Shown here in pieces: positions 11,188 through 22,515 of a stretch of DNA of 64,000 nucleotides. Within the stretch, counting starts at the first letter, position 1. Each line of letters starts with the position of its first letter. The stretch comes from Coffea arabica (taxonomy: Eukaryota > Streptophyta > Magnoliopsida > Gentianales > Rubiaceae), in NCBI RefSeq assembly GCF_036785885.1, contig NC_092315.1, positions 21,058,026 through 21,122,025 of the forward strand, given 5' to 3'. A model generated the notes under the pieces. That model saw only the letters and a program-made list of their open reading frames with translations. It was not told the origin of the DNA and ran no database searches. The translations under genes were made by a program, and so were the position numbers.

Positions 11188-12074
11188 CCCTCGTTTGGTA
11201 GATGGGACTGCCAGAATGGAAAGACCTTTCCACCCAAAATACATTTCAACCAAAATAGAGTGGCAGGGGAAAAAATTTATTATTCTAGGATTTGGTAGAT
11301 AAGTCAGAATGGAATGTTTACCCAGTTTCCAATATGTGATATAATTGATATTTAAATGTTAGAATGGGATATACTAAATACAATTTTGACTTAATTGCCC
11401 TAGGTTGGTTTATAAGATGTAATATGTCTTATTACTTTTATTTTATTTGTTCTATAATAGTATTTGTCTATTTATGTGAAATTTTGATATTTTTACTTTA
11501 AAAATTAATGAGGATTGATATTAAAATTCTTCAATTATAAGACTTAATTCGTTCTAATATATGGGTTTCTAAGTTAAAATTTTGCATTTACTAGCAATAA
11601 ATTAGCAACATAAAATATAAATTACATGAAGTCAAACAATTATAATTTATTTTCAATTTTGATAAGATCCAAAAACAATTCTTGCACAATGCTCAAAAGT
11701 CAAAGAATAAAGTATTTTAAAATATTTTTTTCTAGTGAAAGAAAATAACTATTTTAAATACGAGGAAAATTAATGATTATAAAAAAATTACATTCAAATA
11801 TTAATTGAGCTTACAAATTGCCTAAGATATCACGATGCAGTGTAAAGATTTATAAGGATAAATTTGACATTCTACCATTTAGGCATGTTATGATGAAGGT
11901 GGAAAAGCTTTTCCTAAATTTTTTTAAGGAATGGAATTCCAGTAAAAAGTTGGAATAAGCATTCCAAGAGGAAAAGTTTTTCCCACTTAAATGTACCATA
12001 CCAAACGCTGTAATGGAATGGACAAGTTGGAAAACATTTCTTTTCCAGGCCATTCCTACATACCAAATAAGCGG
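11188..12074. mobile_element. MITE-like TIR element, about 0.89 kb
   Basis: The left end 'CCCCTCGTTTGGTAGATGGG' and the right end in reverse complement 'CCGCTTATTTGGTATGTAGG' are inverted repeats. 'AATGGAAAGACCTTTCC' near one end mirrors 'GGAAAACATTTCTTTTCC' near the other. There is no transposase ORF. The target-site duplication is not clear, so superfamily assignment is left open. Confidence 0.6.
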
Positions 12075-12770
12075 AAAGTGCTTATTGAATTAGATAATAT
12101 ATAATAACAAAATTTTGAAATATAATTATCTATTTATTTGGTTCATAATTCGTGATAAAAGTGTCATCATTTGTATTCATGTCTTCCATGATTTTTTGTA
12201 GAGAAATTTTTATATTTTTTAATCATTTTTTACCTTATATACATCAAATCATTACAGTAATTTTTTTTTTTTACGAAAACTCTTAAAAATTGCAATCCAA
12301 ACCAAACCTTAATCCGTACTCCTTACCAACAGATTGGTACAAACTGCTGTACCATCTCGTAGAATTTTTTGGTGTAAAAATGGATGACAAAACCAACCAC
12401 AACTCTACAGTGGCAAGCCCCAAGACTTTGAAGTCTTGAATTCAAATATGTCTTCTTCACTCCCATTGCTTAAGTTCTATTTTTCCTTACTAGAAAAAGA
12501 TTTTTTTAAAAACTTTGCCGCAACAAAATCTACAAAATACATTATCAAATTGATGAGCTTATCATAGATTATATTTCTTGTTCTAGCAGGGGAGGGTTTG
12601 TTAATGAATTTATCATATTGTTTGATTTATGTCAAAAGAACTCGAATACATCAAAAGGACCGGAATATATTTCCAATAAATATTACATCAAGTAAGAAAG
12701 AAGGAAAATATTTCATAATTGATACTAAATCTATATATTTGACTTAAAGAAAGCTTATATTTGACTTAAA
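12075..12770. other. AT-rich DNA with MITE-like fragments
   Basis: The segment at about 12200-12310 ('CTCTTAAAAATTGCAATCC') is typical of short abundant plant MITE relics. The remainder has no recognisable gene. Confidence 0.3.
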
Positions 12771-13953
12771 TTGGATGCCGTGTTGGCGGAGTCTCAAAGA
12801 AAGCTTAATCTTATGCTCGAGTCACTCTATGAACGTATTGATAATCTAGAAACTTCAAGGAATTCCTCTAAGAAATCTCGAGGAAAACTACCTTTGGATG
12901 AATCTTGTGATTCCATGCAATCTACCTCTTTAAAGCCGATTTATACAAGAGGTGACAAGAAGGCTCATTCAACATCTTCTGGGCCTAAACCTAGAGTTGA
13001 ACCATCTCATGAGAAGTTATTTTGGAAGACATATCAACGTCTTTTACACCAAAAACAAATAGAGTCAAATAGATGCCATCAAAGCGAGTCTTCTAATGAG
13101 GAGGTAGCCGAGTCTTATCCTAACAAAGGGGTATCTCATCCTATTGAACCATTTGTTGAAGAGGTTCGTAATGAGGAAATAATCGAAGGCATTGAGCTAG
13201 AAAAGGAAATAGAAATATCTGATGAGATGAGTAGTAAAACGGAAGAAAAGAGAGAAAGTGACTTGATTTTGAGCAAAAATGTGAGGGCTTATTGTTTCCC
13301 TAATGAACTTACCTTTACATTATTTAGTGTTTCTTCTTTTATGGAGATCAAGCAAAGTCAAGTAGGGTTGATCTTGACATGTTTCATTCCAAAGTCAATT
13401 GTACATTTTGCAAGTTTCCATAGAGTTTGTCTTTTAAGAGTTAAATCCCTTTGGTATCAATTCAAGGAACAATGTCAATTCAAATCTGTCCACACCAATG
13501 GAGAGTTAATTCGAACTCATGTTGAAGGGAACATTCCAAATTTTGGGGCTGGTTGTGTACCAAGGGTTCATTTGATCATCTTGGCCTTAGTCCACGTGAA
13601 GCTCCAACTTCACCAAAGTTGCCTTGGTGTCTTGCAAGTGTATTCGAGCATGAGTTTGGTTTTATGGGATACACGTCACACCACTTTGAGGATCCTTACC
13701 TCATGACCAGAAGCGATCAAGTTGAGCATACATTGAAACTGGTTCGTGAGATTCAAGGGTCAATAAGGGTTGTTTTCCAACTTAGCAAGTGGTTTTTGCA
13801 TTGGATGACATTTGCAGCCATCATAACAAGATTGACTCAAAGGCATGTAACTTTTCTTGTCATCATTCGTGCTTCAATTTGTGGGCAAATTGCTTTCAAG
13901 ACAAAAGGAATGATGAGAACGTGAAGATTGTCCAAGCAAATCGGTTTAGTTAG
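12771..13953 (+). pseudogene. Old retrotransposon-derived frame, split by a later LTR insertion
   Basis: A 311-codon open frame begins with a short coiled-coil-like stretch ('LAESQRKLNLMLESLYERID') and a Ser/Lys/Glu-rich acidic region resembling gag-type proteins of deletion-derivative LTR elements. Another frame, from 13553, continues after a frame change. I do not recognise a defining domain. The frame is directly interrupted at 13949-13953 by the GTTAG target site of the Ty3/gypsy insertion. Sequence resumes at 23568 with LTR-like non-coding DNA. It could also be an unrelated decayed gene. Confidence 0.4.
13949..13953. repeat. Target-site duplication GTTAG, left copy
   Basis: The five bases immediately before the 5' LTR are repeated at 23563-23567 after the 3' LTR. 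This is the length produced by Ty3/gypsy integrases and proves a single intact insertion event. Confidence 0.9.
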
Positions 13954-14524
13954 TGAGGATGCTCACCTCGGCAACCCCCGCTTGTCCGAGGTGAACCCAC
14001 CTCGTCCCTCATCGGAGCTCATCCGTGTCTTGGGCATATCCCCTAAGCTCGGACCGGATCCCAAATCTACCGTGTTGGTGATCTCGGCACATCCACCTCA
14101 GCTGTACGCTGATGATGTCAAGCCACCTGACATCACCCGGGACCAGTGCTTTATCTGAAAAGCACTGTCACACTTAATGACTACTGTGTAAGACTCCTCG
14201 TCACCCTGCCCAGGCGACTACAGCGTCAGAGTCAGACCGCCTGACAGAGAGCAGAGCCGTAATGGCAGGACATGGGTCCCACCGGCATAAGACCTCCATC
14301 CTACCCTCCACTCTCGCTCTATAAATACCCCTCATGTACTCCTAACAAGTAAGCATACTGTTCATTTGACAATACTATTATTTCTCTCGTTCTCATATTA
14401 ACTTGAGCGTCGGAGTGATCCCAGGGGAGAAGCCCCGCCATTCACTTCGGACACACAGATACACCTCACCTCAGAAGAGGCTGATTTCGGCTGGTTCAAC
14501 CGCCCCCCAAAAATCACCTCCTCA
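13954..14524 (+). repeat. 5' LTR of the Tat-type element
   Basis: 571 bp, starting TGAGGATGCT and ending ATCACCTCCTCA (TG...CA). Near-identical to 22991-23562. A TATA box (TCTATAAATA, 14318-14327) about 200 bp from the LTR end marks the likely sense promoter. Confidence 0.95.
14318..14327 (+). promoter_or_regulatory. TATA box of the 5' LTR
   Basis: TCTATAAATA in a C-rich context, at the position expected between U3 and R. The same motif is conserved in the 3' LTR. Confidence 0.7.
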
Positions 14525-14525
14525 A

Positions 14526-14544
14526 TTGGCGCCGTCTGTGGGAA
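14526..14544 (+). other. Primer-binding site region
   Basis: 'TTGGCGCCGTCTGTGGGAA' begins two bases after the LTR end, the expected place for tRNA priming of minus-strand synthesis. It is not the initiator-Met type seen in the copia element at 61.6 kb. I did not match it to a particular tRNA. Confidence 0.7.
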
Positions 14545-14560
14545 CGAGATTACTGTTAAA

Positions 14561-17500
14561 ATGAGATCCACTCGCTCCAGAAGTGGAAGAGTCCCCTCGA
14601 CCGGGGCTGGGCAGACATCCGGAGCCCAGCAAGATCGTATTTCTGAAGAACAAGGGTCCCCAAGGACCCAGCCCCACAATGAAGACGCCATCGCCAAGAT
14701 GGCCGAATTCGTGGCTGATAACCCGAACATCTTCGAGGAACTGGGGAGGTACTTCAAGAGGCAGGGGAAGGAAAAAGCTGAATCCTCCAAGAGGAGACCG
14801 ACGAAATCCCCTGAAGTACCTTCCGGCGAAGACTCCGATGAGGGGCACCTCTCTCGGAGCACTTCCAGGCGCGCCTCTTCCAAGGCGACGTCTAAAATCA
14901 TTTCCATTTTCCGGGCGTTTTCCCGGGGTCTTCTGGGAAAACGAGCTGAGGACCCATCTCGGCGTCCCGGAGGTTTAGCCGCCGAATATCTGAGGGCTCC
15001 GCCCTTCACGGATGACATCAATGGGGAGATGGTCCCCCCAAACTTTAAACTTCCCGCCCTCCGTTCCTACGATGGCCGAGGTGACCCCGAGGATCACCTC
15101 CGCGCCTTCCTCTCCGCTTTTCGGCTCTATTGCGTCCCCGACGCAGTAATTTGCCGAGCTTTCCCCATCTTCCTGCAGGGCACGGCCCGAAAGTGGTTAT
15201 GGGGTTTAGAACCGAGGAGCATTTCCTCACTGGATGAGTTGATAGATCGGTTCATTCACCGCTTTGTATCATCTCGTCCGATTACGAAGACTTCAGCCTA
15301 CCTCTTGAACCTGCAGCAAGCCCCCGGCGAGTCACTGCGCTCCTACGTGCAGAGGTTCAATGAGGAGAACGTGCAGATACCTGATCAGCATGAGCAGGTA
15401 ACTATAGCTGCCTTCACCAATGGGCTGATCGCGGGAATCTTCAATACTGAGATACACCGGGATTACCCCCGCACACTTCGGGAACTCTGGGATCGAGTAG
15501 ATCAGGGAATCCGAAGTGAAGATCTAAACCGCATGAAGCGAGAGGTTCAAGCCTCTCGTACCGGGCAAGATTTCCGGAGGAAAAAAGACGCCGGCCGAGT
15601 CGAACAAGACCCCAGTGGCTCGTCAACTCAGTTCCGAGACCGCCGAAGTGTCTTCGACCGGATTGTTAAAGGCAGGTCGTCCACCTCGGACGCCGAGCTG
15701 ACACCTCTCAATTCCAGCTGGACCCATGTCCTGGCTGTGATGAGGCAGAATCACCTCGGCCGAAATCCTCCTGAAATTCCAGGGAGGAGAGATAAGAGGA
15801 ACTCGAACCTCTATTGTGCCTACCACCGGGACGTTGGGCACGAGACTGAAGATTGCAATGATCTGACGCGGGAGATCGAGAATTTGATCCGGCAGGGGTA
15901 CCTGAAGCAATTCGTCCGCAAGGATGGAGGCTTCAACAGAAGCGTCTCCCACCGGGAGAACCGGGGCCCCCGCCGAGAAGACAGGCGGGACACGAACATG
16001 CATTGCCGAGAACCCGAAGACCGTAGGGAGGACAAGCAGCCTCCACGCGATGGATCACCGGGCTACGGCCCCAACATCGCCGGGGTGATCAATACCATCG
16101 CGGGAGGACCAACGGGAGGAGACAGCCAGAACTCCCGGAAGCGGACCTACCGCCAGGCCGGGATGGAGGTGGCTGAGCCGAGCTCTCGGTTGTCCGAGGT
16201 CATCACCTATGGTCCCACTGACCCCGTCCCCGCCGCTTCCAGCAACCACGAGGCCCTCGTGATCGAAGTCCTCACCAACAACTACATAGTCAAAAAGGTC
16301 TATGTTGACCCCGGAAGCTCGGTAGACGTCTTGTACTATCGAACCTTCGAGAATTTGAAACTGACCAGGGAGCAGCTCACTCCTGTCAGGACTCCCCTCG
16401 TTGGATTCGGGGGACACGTGGTCCACCCCGAGGGTATGGTGTCCCTGATGGTGACCATCGGGCGTCATCCCCGCTGCCGAACTGTGCCGGTCAGCTTTGC
16501 GGTGGTCAAAGCAGACTCTCCCTACAACATGCTAATAGGCCGGCCCACGCTCAATGCATTGAGAGCCGTATACTCCACCTACCACCTGAGATTTAAATTT
16601 CCAACATCTGAGGGGGTGGCCGAGGTGAGCAGCGATGTGGGCGCCGCCCGAAAATGCTACCTCGCCACCATTCAAGCAGCAGTCACACCCCGGCCCTCGC
16701 CGAGGTCAGAAGAAAAGAGGCCAGAGGTCCTCTCCATAGACTGCATCGACCCTCAGAAGGCAGGAGAGGCCAACAGGCTTGAGCCCGGGGATGAGGTGGA
16801 ACAAGTGGTCTTGGATGAAGTGAAACCTGATCAAGTGGTCCAAGTAGGGGCTGGACTCCCCCCACCCCTGAAAGAAGAAATGATCTCCCTGATCAAGGAC
16901 CACCGAGACGTCTTCGCGTGGTCCGCAGATGAAGTGGTTGGAGTGCCACCCGAGTTCATGATTCATCAACTCAACGTTAACCCACAGGCCCGACCTGTGC
17001 GACAGAAACGAAGGCACTTCGACCCCGAACGTAGCAATGCCATATCGGATGAGGTCGACAAGCTCTTGCCCGTCAAGATGATCCATGAGGTCCAGTACCC
17101 CACCTGACTCTCCAACCCTGTCATGGTCAAAAAGGATGCCGGTGGATGGAGGATGTGTGTCGACTTCACCGACCTTAACAAGGCATGCCCCAAAGATTGC
17201 TACCCTCTACCGAGGATCGACGCCCTCGTCGACTCGGCAATGGGACACGAGATCCTCTGCTTCCTAGATGCCTTCAAAGGCTATCACCAAATAGGAATGA
17301 GTGAGGAAGACCAAGAAAAAACGGCATTTTACACCGACCAAGGTGTCTACTGCTATACCACCATGCCATTCGGGTTAAAAAACGCCGGGGCGACCTATCA
17401 AAGGCTGATCAACCGCCTTTTCAAAAATCAGATCGGCCGAAATGTGGAGGCCTACGTGGACGATATTCTCGTCAAAAGCTTAACCACCTCGGCCTTCTTG

Positions 17501-20008
17501 TCGGATGTGAAGGAGGTCTTCGGCGTCCTCCGCGACTCAAGGATGAAGTTAAACCCCAAGAAGTGCGTCTTTGGTGTCACCTCAGGAAAGTTCCTGGGGT
17601 ATTTAGTTTCCCACCGGGGAATCGAGGCCAACCCCGACAAGGTCAAGGCCATTCAAGATATGTCCCCACCTCGGAACCTCCGAGAAGTCCAGAGGCTGAA
17701 TGGACGCCTGGCTGCACTGAACCGCTTCCTATCCCAGTCCGCAGAAAAAGCTTTGCCCTTTTTTAAGGTGTTTAAGAAGGCCGATCAGTTCACCTGGACT
17801 GAGGAGTGTCAGGCTGCCTTCGACAAGCTGAAGCTGTACCTGCACCACCTACCCACCCTCGCTTCACCTCGGCCCGAGGAGAAGCTGTACCTCTACCTCT
17901 CTGCAGCGGACGAAACTGTCAGCGCTGTGCTCATCAGGGATGAGGGCACTCAAGTGCCGGTCTACTATGTCAGCTGAGCCCTCCGTGGGCCGGAGACTCG
18001 ATACACTAAAGTGGAAAAACTTGTGCTAGGACTAGTCCACGCCGCCCGACGGCTGAAACCCTATTTCTTAGCTCATCCCATCTCTGTCAGGACCAACCAA
18101 CCACTCCGACAGATACTGGTGCGGCCCGAGGCCTCCGGACGCCTCACTAAGTGGGCCGTTGAGTTGGGGGAATACGACCTGTCGTATGAGCCGCGCACCG
18201 CCATAAAGGCTCAAGCCTTAGCCGACTTCTTGGCCGAGCTCACCTTCACGGAAGGTCGGGAGTCCACCTTCGCCCTAACCGAAGTGTCCACCCCACACCT
18301 GTGGATGTTGTATGTGGACGGGTTCTCTAATGGGGATGGGAGTGGAGCAGGACTGCTCCTGGAGGGCCCCCAAGGAGAAGTGTGCTCGTATGCCCTCCGC
18401 TTTGACTTCCCGGCCACCAACAATGAAGCCGAATATGAGGCCTTAATCGCGGGACTCCAACTAGCCCGCAGGCTCGGTGCACAGCGGATTCACGTCCGCA
18501 GCGACTCCCAACTCGTAGTATGCCAAGTCCTTGGTGAGTATGAGGCCAAGGATGAAACCATGCAACGGTATCTATCCAAAGTCCACCAACTCATTGCGTA
18601 TTTTGAGTCTTTCGACATCCAAAGAATCCCCCGCTCCCAGAATAGGCGCGCCGACGCTCTGTCCCGGCTGGCCTCCACATCATTCTCCGACCTCAACAAA
18701 ACTGTTTTAGTGGAGGTGTTGGACGAGCCGGGATACATGGAAGAGGTGGCCTGCCCCGTGCACTCGGAAGATATTTGGATGAATCCGTTCATCCACTTCT
18801 TAGGGCAGGGAGTCCTCCCCGAGGACAGAGCCGAGGCGAGAAAGATTCAACGCAAATCTGCTCGGTACGCGCTCCGCGATGGAGAGCTGTATAAACGCCC
18901 ATACCTTGGCCCATGGCTAAGGTGCATTACCCCCGAGGTAGGACGCCAGGTCCTCCATGAGATACACGAAGGCCTGTGCGGGGCTCACGTCGGCCACAGG
19001 ATGTTAGCCAGGAAGACCTTACTTCTTGGGTATTTCTGGCCTTCTCTTCGACAAGATGCCCAAAATCTTGTTCTCAGTTGCCCATCCTGCCAAGTCCAAG
19101 CCCCTGATCTTCACCAACCCTCGAACTTCATGATTCCAATCACCTCACCCTGGTCGTTTGAGCAATGGGGGACAGACATCATCGGTCCTTTCCCTAAAGC
19201 GGTCGGGGGCTATACCTTCCTGGTAACCGCTGTGGATTATTTCACTAAGTGGGTTGAAGCCGAGCCTCTACGTACCATCACAGGGCTGACCATTCAAAAA
19301 TTCTTCTGGAAATGCATTATCTGCCGCTTCGGCATACCTTAGGTAATCATCTCGGACAATGGGAGACAGTTTGCCGAGAACCCATTTAAGACTTGGTGCG
19401 AGAACCTTGGCATCAAGCAACACTTCACTTCGGTAGGCCACCCTCAGGCCAATGGTCAAGCAGAAAATTTTAACCGAACTCTCTTGCATGGCCTCAAGAT
19501 TCGACTACACCGAGCTGGGTCATCTTGGGTGGAGGAACTCCCCAGTGTTCTGTGGTCATATCGGACCACGCCGAAGTCATCCACGCAAGAGACTCCCTTC
19601 TCCTTGACCTATGGAGCCGAGGCTGTCATTCCTGCTGAGCTCCTCACACCCAGTCCTCGGCTGACAGCCTATGTAGCCGAGGTGAACGGAGAAGAGAGGC
19701 AGTTTGATCTCGACCTCATCGACGAGAAAAGAGACCTTGCCTCAGCTCGGATAGCTTCCTACAAGAACACCCTGGCCCACTACTACAATGCCCGCGTCAA
19801 GCATCGGCGATTCCTGCCATGAGACTTGGTGCTTAGAAAAAACTCGGTCACCCGAGCTGAACCGCAAGGGAAATTAGGCCCGAAATGGGAAGGCCCTTAC
19901 CGAGTTGTGGAATCTAGTCTAAGTGGGTATTGTAAATTGAGCAACCGAGATGGCTCTCTAGTGCCGAGGACTTGGCATGCTGAGAACCTCAGACTGTATT
20001 ATGTTTGA
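14561..20008 (+). pseudogene. gag-pol polyprotein of the Tat-type element, four internal stops
   Basis: One continuous frame of 1,815 codons before its final stop encodes retroelement structural and replication proteins. In order: gag capsid domain (about residues 160-315), a CX2HX4HX4C zinc knuckle (near 418-432), an aspartic protease centred on 'VDPGSS' (near 582), and reverse transcriptase with 'FLDAFKGYHQI' and catalytic 'YVDD' (DNA near 17452). RNase H ('YVDGFSNG', 'NNEAEYEAL', 'DSQLV') spans about 18300-18670. Integrase has an HHCC finger (near 18960-19090) and a DD35E core ('GTDIIGPFP', 'SDNGRQF', 'ANGQAENFNR'). In-frame stops lie at 17105-17107 (TGA), 17975-17977 (TGA), 19340-19342 (TAG) and 19820-19822 (TGA), with no frameshift. 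As written the copy is not autonomous unless stops are read through. Confidence 0.93.
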
Positions 20009-20250
20009 AGATTTTACTAAGTTATCACTTCAGCTGCTTAGTTATTTTTCAATACTGAGATGCATACATCTGCTATTAAAAAATAAGGGGGACAAATAGG
20101 GGACGAAGCAAGACACTAAAGGAGCCGAAGTAAGAAGAAATAGATCTTTCATTCAAATAAGAAGAGGCATTACAAAATGAAGACAAAGACCGAGGTCAGG
20201 AGTACTGCTAAGCATCTCCCACCTCGGTTTTAAATTTAAAGCCCTATAAG
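20009..20250 (+). other. Spacer between gag-pol and the antisense ORF
   Basis: The convergent intergenic stretch of the element. It contains 'AATAAGGGGGACAAATAGGG' at about 20082-20101. The downstream half should hold polyadenylation signals for both the sense and antisense transcripts, but none is clear-cut. Confidence 0.4.
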
Positions 20251-22515
20251 CTAAGCCTCCGCCTCGGTTCCCTCTTGGCCAGTTGCCTCCTCGGCTTCTT
20301 CCCCGCCGGGGTGAGCCTCTTCTCCTACTCCTTGCTCTTCCTCGCCGACGTCACCCCCAGCCTCTTCTCCTCCTTCCTCCTCAAAGACCTCGTCGAGCTC
20401 AGCTAGCCATTTGTTGAACTCATCTTGGACTTCGGCCAAGTTCCTTCCGGCTTGGATGCCCTCGGCCATCCAATCACACAGCTCCTTGGAGTCATCGTTA
20501 TAGTTGGCACTGTTCCTCAAGAACTCCAAAGCCTCAGAGGGTAGATGAGTCGCGGCCTCATCAATAGCCGACGTGAAGCCAAGCATGAAGCTCGGCCTCG
20601 TCAGTTGGCCGAGATCCCCAAGGAAGGTCTCGGACCTCCGGAAATCCTCTACAGCCGAGGTCCTCGCACTCTCGAGGGCCTGCTCATGGGTCTTCTTCGC
20701 CTCCTCTGACCTCTTCTGCTCTTCCTCCAGAGCCGACCTCAGACTATTGATAGTGGCCTCGGACTCTTCCTCCTTAGTCTCGGCCTCTTGAAGCCGTCTC
20801 TGAAGTTCGGACTTCTCGGATTCAGACACAACCTGTTTCTTCTTCAGCTTGGCAATCTGATCTTGCAGTTTGCCGGTGTCCTGCTCCTCAAGCAGCTCAC
20901 AGTACCGATGTGCCATCTCGGCCACAAAGGCTGTGTTGGAGGCCGTGGTCACCATGACGCTTTGGAGCATCTCGGCCGGAGTCAACTTCCTTGTGAACTC
21001 CAAGTCCCTCGGCAAGGTGGACTGCATCACCAGGTCTTGGGCAACCCGGGGGTGGCTGCATCGGTCGTTGACCTTGAGCGACCAGTCCGGACACCAATGC
21101 TTGCCAGGGTGAGATTTTTCTTTCCCAGAAAACACTGGGGGGCTTTGGTAACGGTTCCACAGCGAAGACGCCGTCACCGCGTTGACTGGAGACTTCAACT
21201 GTTTGCCTCGACCATGTGGAGGTGGAAGTGCCGTGGTCACCCCTAATGGCACCCCTTCTGGCACCGAAGAGGCGGACCCTGTGGCCGCAGCAACCGAGCT
21301 GCTCTGGGCTGCCGTGATCGGGGTGGTCTTCTCTACCGAGATCTTGGAAGACTGCCCTTTGGACTTCTTTTTGGGCGGAGGCGCCGAAGTCTCCCCCGAG
21401 TTCTTTCTCCTCGACCTCTTGGCCACCTCGGCCGAGCCCGATGTGATGATGTCGGACAGTTTAGTCACTGCACAAGAAACAAATATTATTATTTGCCATA
21501 GCCGAGGTAAAAGGAAAGCTATGAAAGAAAAATTACAGGGTTTCTTAAGTTTAATGGAAAAGAGGGGAGTCTTGTTGGGAGGCAGTAAAGCTCGGCTAAT
21601 TCCCCCATCGACCAGCACGGCCTCGGGGTGGTCCCAGCTGAAGATCCGAAGTCCGGACCCCATCAATTTCTGGAAGGACTCCTCTTCGAGATCCCCCGCG
21701 GAGGCGTCGGCCTTCGATTTGATGGGCCTCCACCAAAAACCCCGTGGGAAGTCCACGGCCAAGACGAAGATGAAGTCACGCTTCCAATTTTTTATTGAAG
21801 AGGGGGCGCCGATGACTAGCTTCGGGATGGTTTTGTTCCGGTTGCAGACGTAGAACCACTCCTTGTCTGTCCCATGCGCCTTGAAGGTGTAGCATCGGCG
21901 GAATAGATCCACAGTTGGAGTCACTTTTTGATGTCGGCACAGCATCTTGAAACCTACTAGAATGCAGACCGCGTTTGGGACGAGCTGAGTAATCCTCATG
22001 CCGAAGTGGCGAAGTGTGTCCCTGAAGAACCTCGACGTCGGCATCCTCAGCTCGACTTCCAGCTGCTGGATGTAGACTGCCACAGTCCCCATGGGGGGCT
22101 TCTCGGCTGAGTCATCTGGTCCGGGCGAGGTGATGATGTACCCCGGCCTGAAAGGGTACTTTCTTATCACCTTCCGAGCCCTGTCTTCCCCCACTCGACT
22201 TCTGAACTTCGGCATCTTGCCGAAGTCAATTTTGGCCGCGTCTTTCGGAGCTACTGGCTCCAGTACTCCTTCGTCATGGGGTATCTGAGCTCCGAGCTCG
22301 TTATTGAAGACAATCTCGGAACCAGCTTCACTCATCTCGGATGACTCTGACGCCGAGGCTGCCTCGACGATCTCCACCTCGGCTGAACTCTCCGCAGCAC
22401 CGGACGTCGATCCCCCAGAGCTGGACGAAGCCGTTTCTTCCGAAGTGTCGGGCACCTCCTCGGCCTGATAGCTCGGTTTCACGGTCTCTTTGTGGGTTTT
22501 AGCCGTTTTGGCCAT
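20251..22515 (-). CDS. Antisense ORF of the Tat-type element (putative gypsy-type transposon protein)
   Basis: 754 codons, uninterrupted, on the strand opposite to gag-pol. A Ser/Glu-rich N-terminus (about residues 1-90) is followed by the domain often annotated in plants as putative gypsy-type transposon or Transposase_28 ('MPTSRFFRDTLRHFG', 'AVCILVGFKMLCRHQ', 'KEWFYVCNRN', 'RGFWWRP'). Next come a basic linker ('PPPKKKSKGQ'), a long coiled coil (about residues 560-660: 'LEEQDTGKLQDQIAKLKKK', 'EEEQKRSEEAKKTHEQ') and a very acidic C-terminus. Function is unknown; the domain order suggests a nuclear or structural partner of gag. It stayed open while gag-pol acquired stops. A 69-nt candidate intron at 21468-21536 would remove 23 residues in frame. 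A TATA box lies upstream at 22677-22684. The start codon is the first ATG after that box in this frame. Confidence 0.85.
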   Translation of the reverse strand: MAKTAKTHKETVKPSYQAEEVPDTSEETASSSSGGSTSGAAESSAEVEIVEAASASESSEMSEAGSEIVFNNELGAQIPHDEGVLEPVAPKDAAKIDFGKMPKFRSRVGEDRARKVIRKYPFRPGYIITSPGPDDSAEKPPMGTVAVYIQQLEVELRMPTSRFFRDTLRHFGMRITQLVPNAVCILVGFKMLCRHQKVTPTVDLFRRCYTFKAHGTDKEWFYVCNRNKTIPKLVIGAPSSIKNWKRDFIFVLAVDFPRGFWWRPIKSKADASAGDLEEESFQKLMGSGLRIFSWDHPEAVLVDGGISRALLPPNKTPLFSIKLKKPCNFSFIAFLLPRLWQIIIFVSCAVTKLSDIITSGSAEVAKRSRRKNSGETSAPPPKKKSKGQSSKISVEKTTPITAAQSSSVAAATGSASSVPEGVPLGVTTALPPPHGRGKQLKSPVNAVTASSLWNRYQSPPVFSGKEKSHPGKHWCPDWSLKVNDRCSHPRVAQDLVMQSTLPRDLEFTRKLTPAEMLQSVMVTTASNTAFVAEMAHRYCELLEEQDTGKLQDQIAKLKKKQVVSESEKSELQRRLQEAETKEEESEATINSLRSALEEEQKRSEEAKKTHEQALESARTSAVEDFRRSETFLGDLGQLTRPSFMLGFTSAIDEAATHLPSEALEFLRNSANYNDDSKELCDWMAEGIQAGRNLAEVQDEFNKWLAELDEVFEEEGGEEAGGDVGEEEQGVGEEAHPGGEEAEEATGQEGTEAEA
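21468..21536 (-). other. Candidate 69-nt intron in the antisense ORF
   Basis: On the minus strand it begins GTAATTTTTC and ends TTGTTTCTTGTGCAG, with a T-rich 3' end. Its composition (AT-rich, hydrophobic translation) is unlike the GC-rich coding sequence on both sides. The length is a multiple of three without stops, so either form is translatable. Plant introns of about 70 nt are at the low end of the normal range. Confidence 0.5.

Noticed and set aside
14398..15021. 207-codon minus-strand frame and similar frames at 15623-16003 and 16055-16468
   Set aside because: They lie opposite the GC-rich gag-pol frame, where chance antisense frames are common. Their translations have no known domain, unlike the antisense ORF at 20251-22515.
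20788..21853. Plus-strand frames of 152 and 223 codons
   Set aside because: They are shadows of the antisense ORF of the retrotransposon. No domain and a poor start context.
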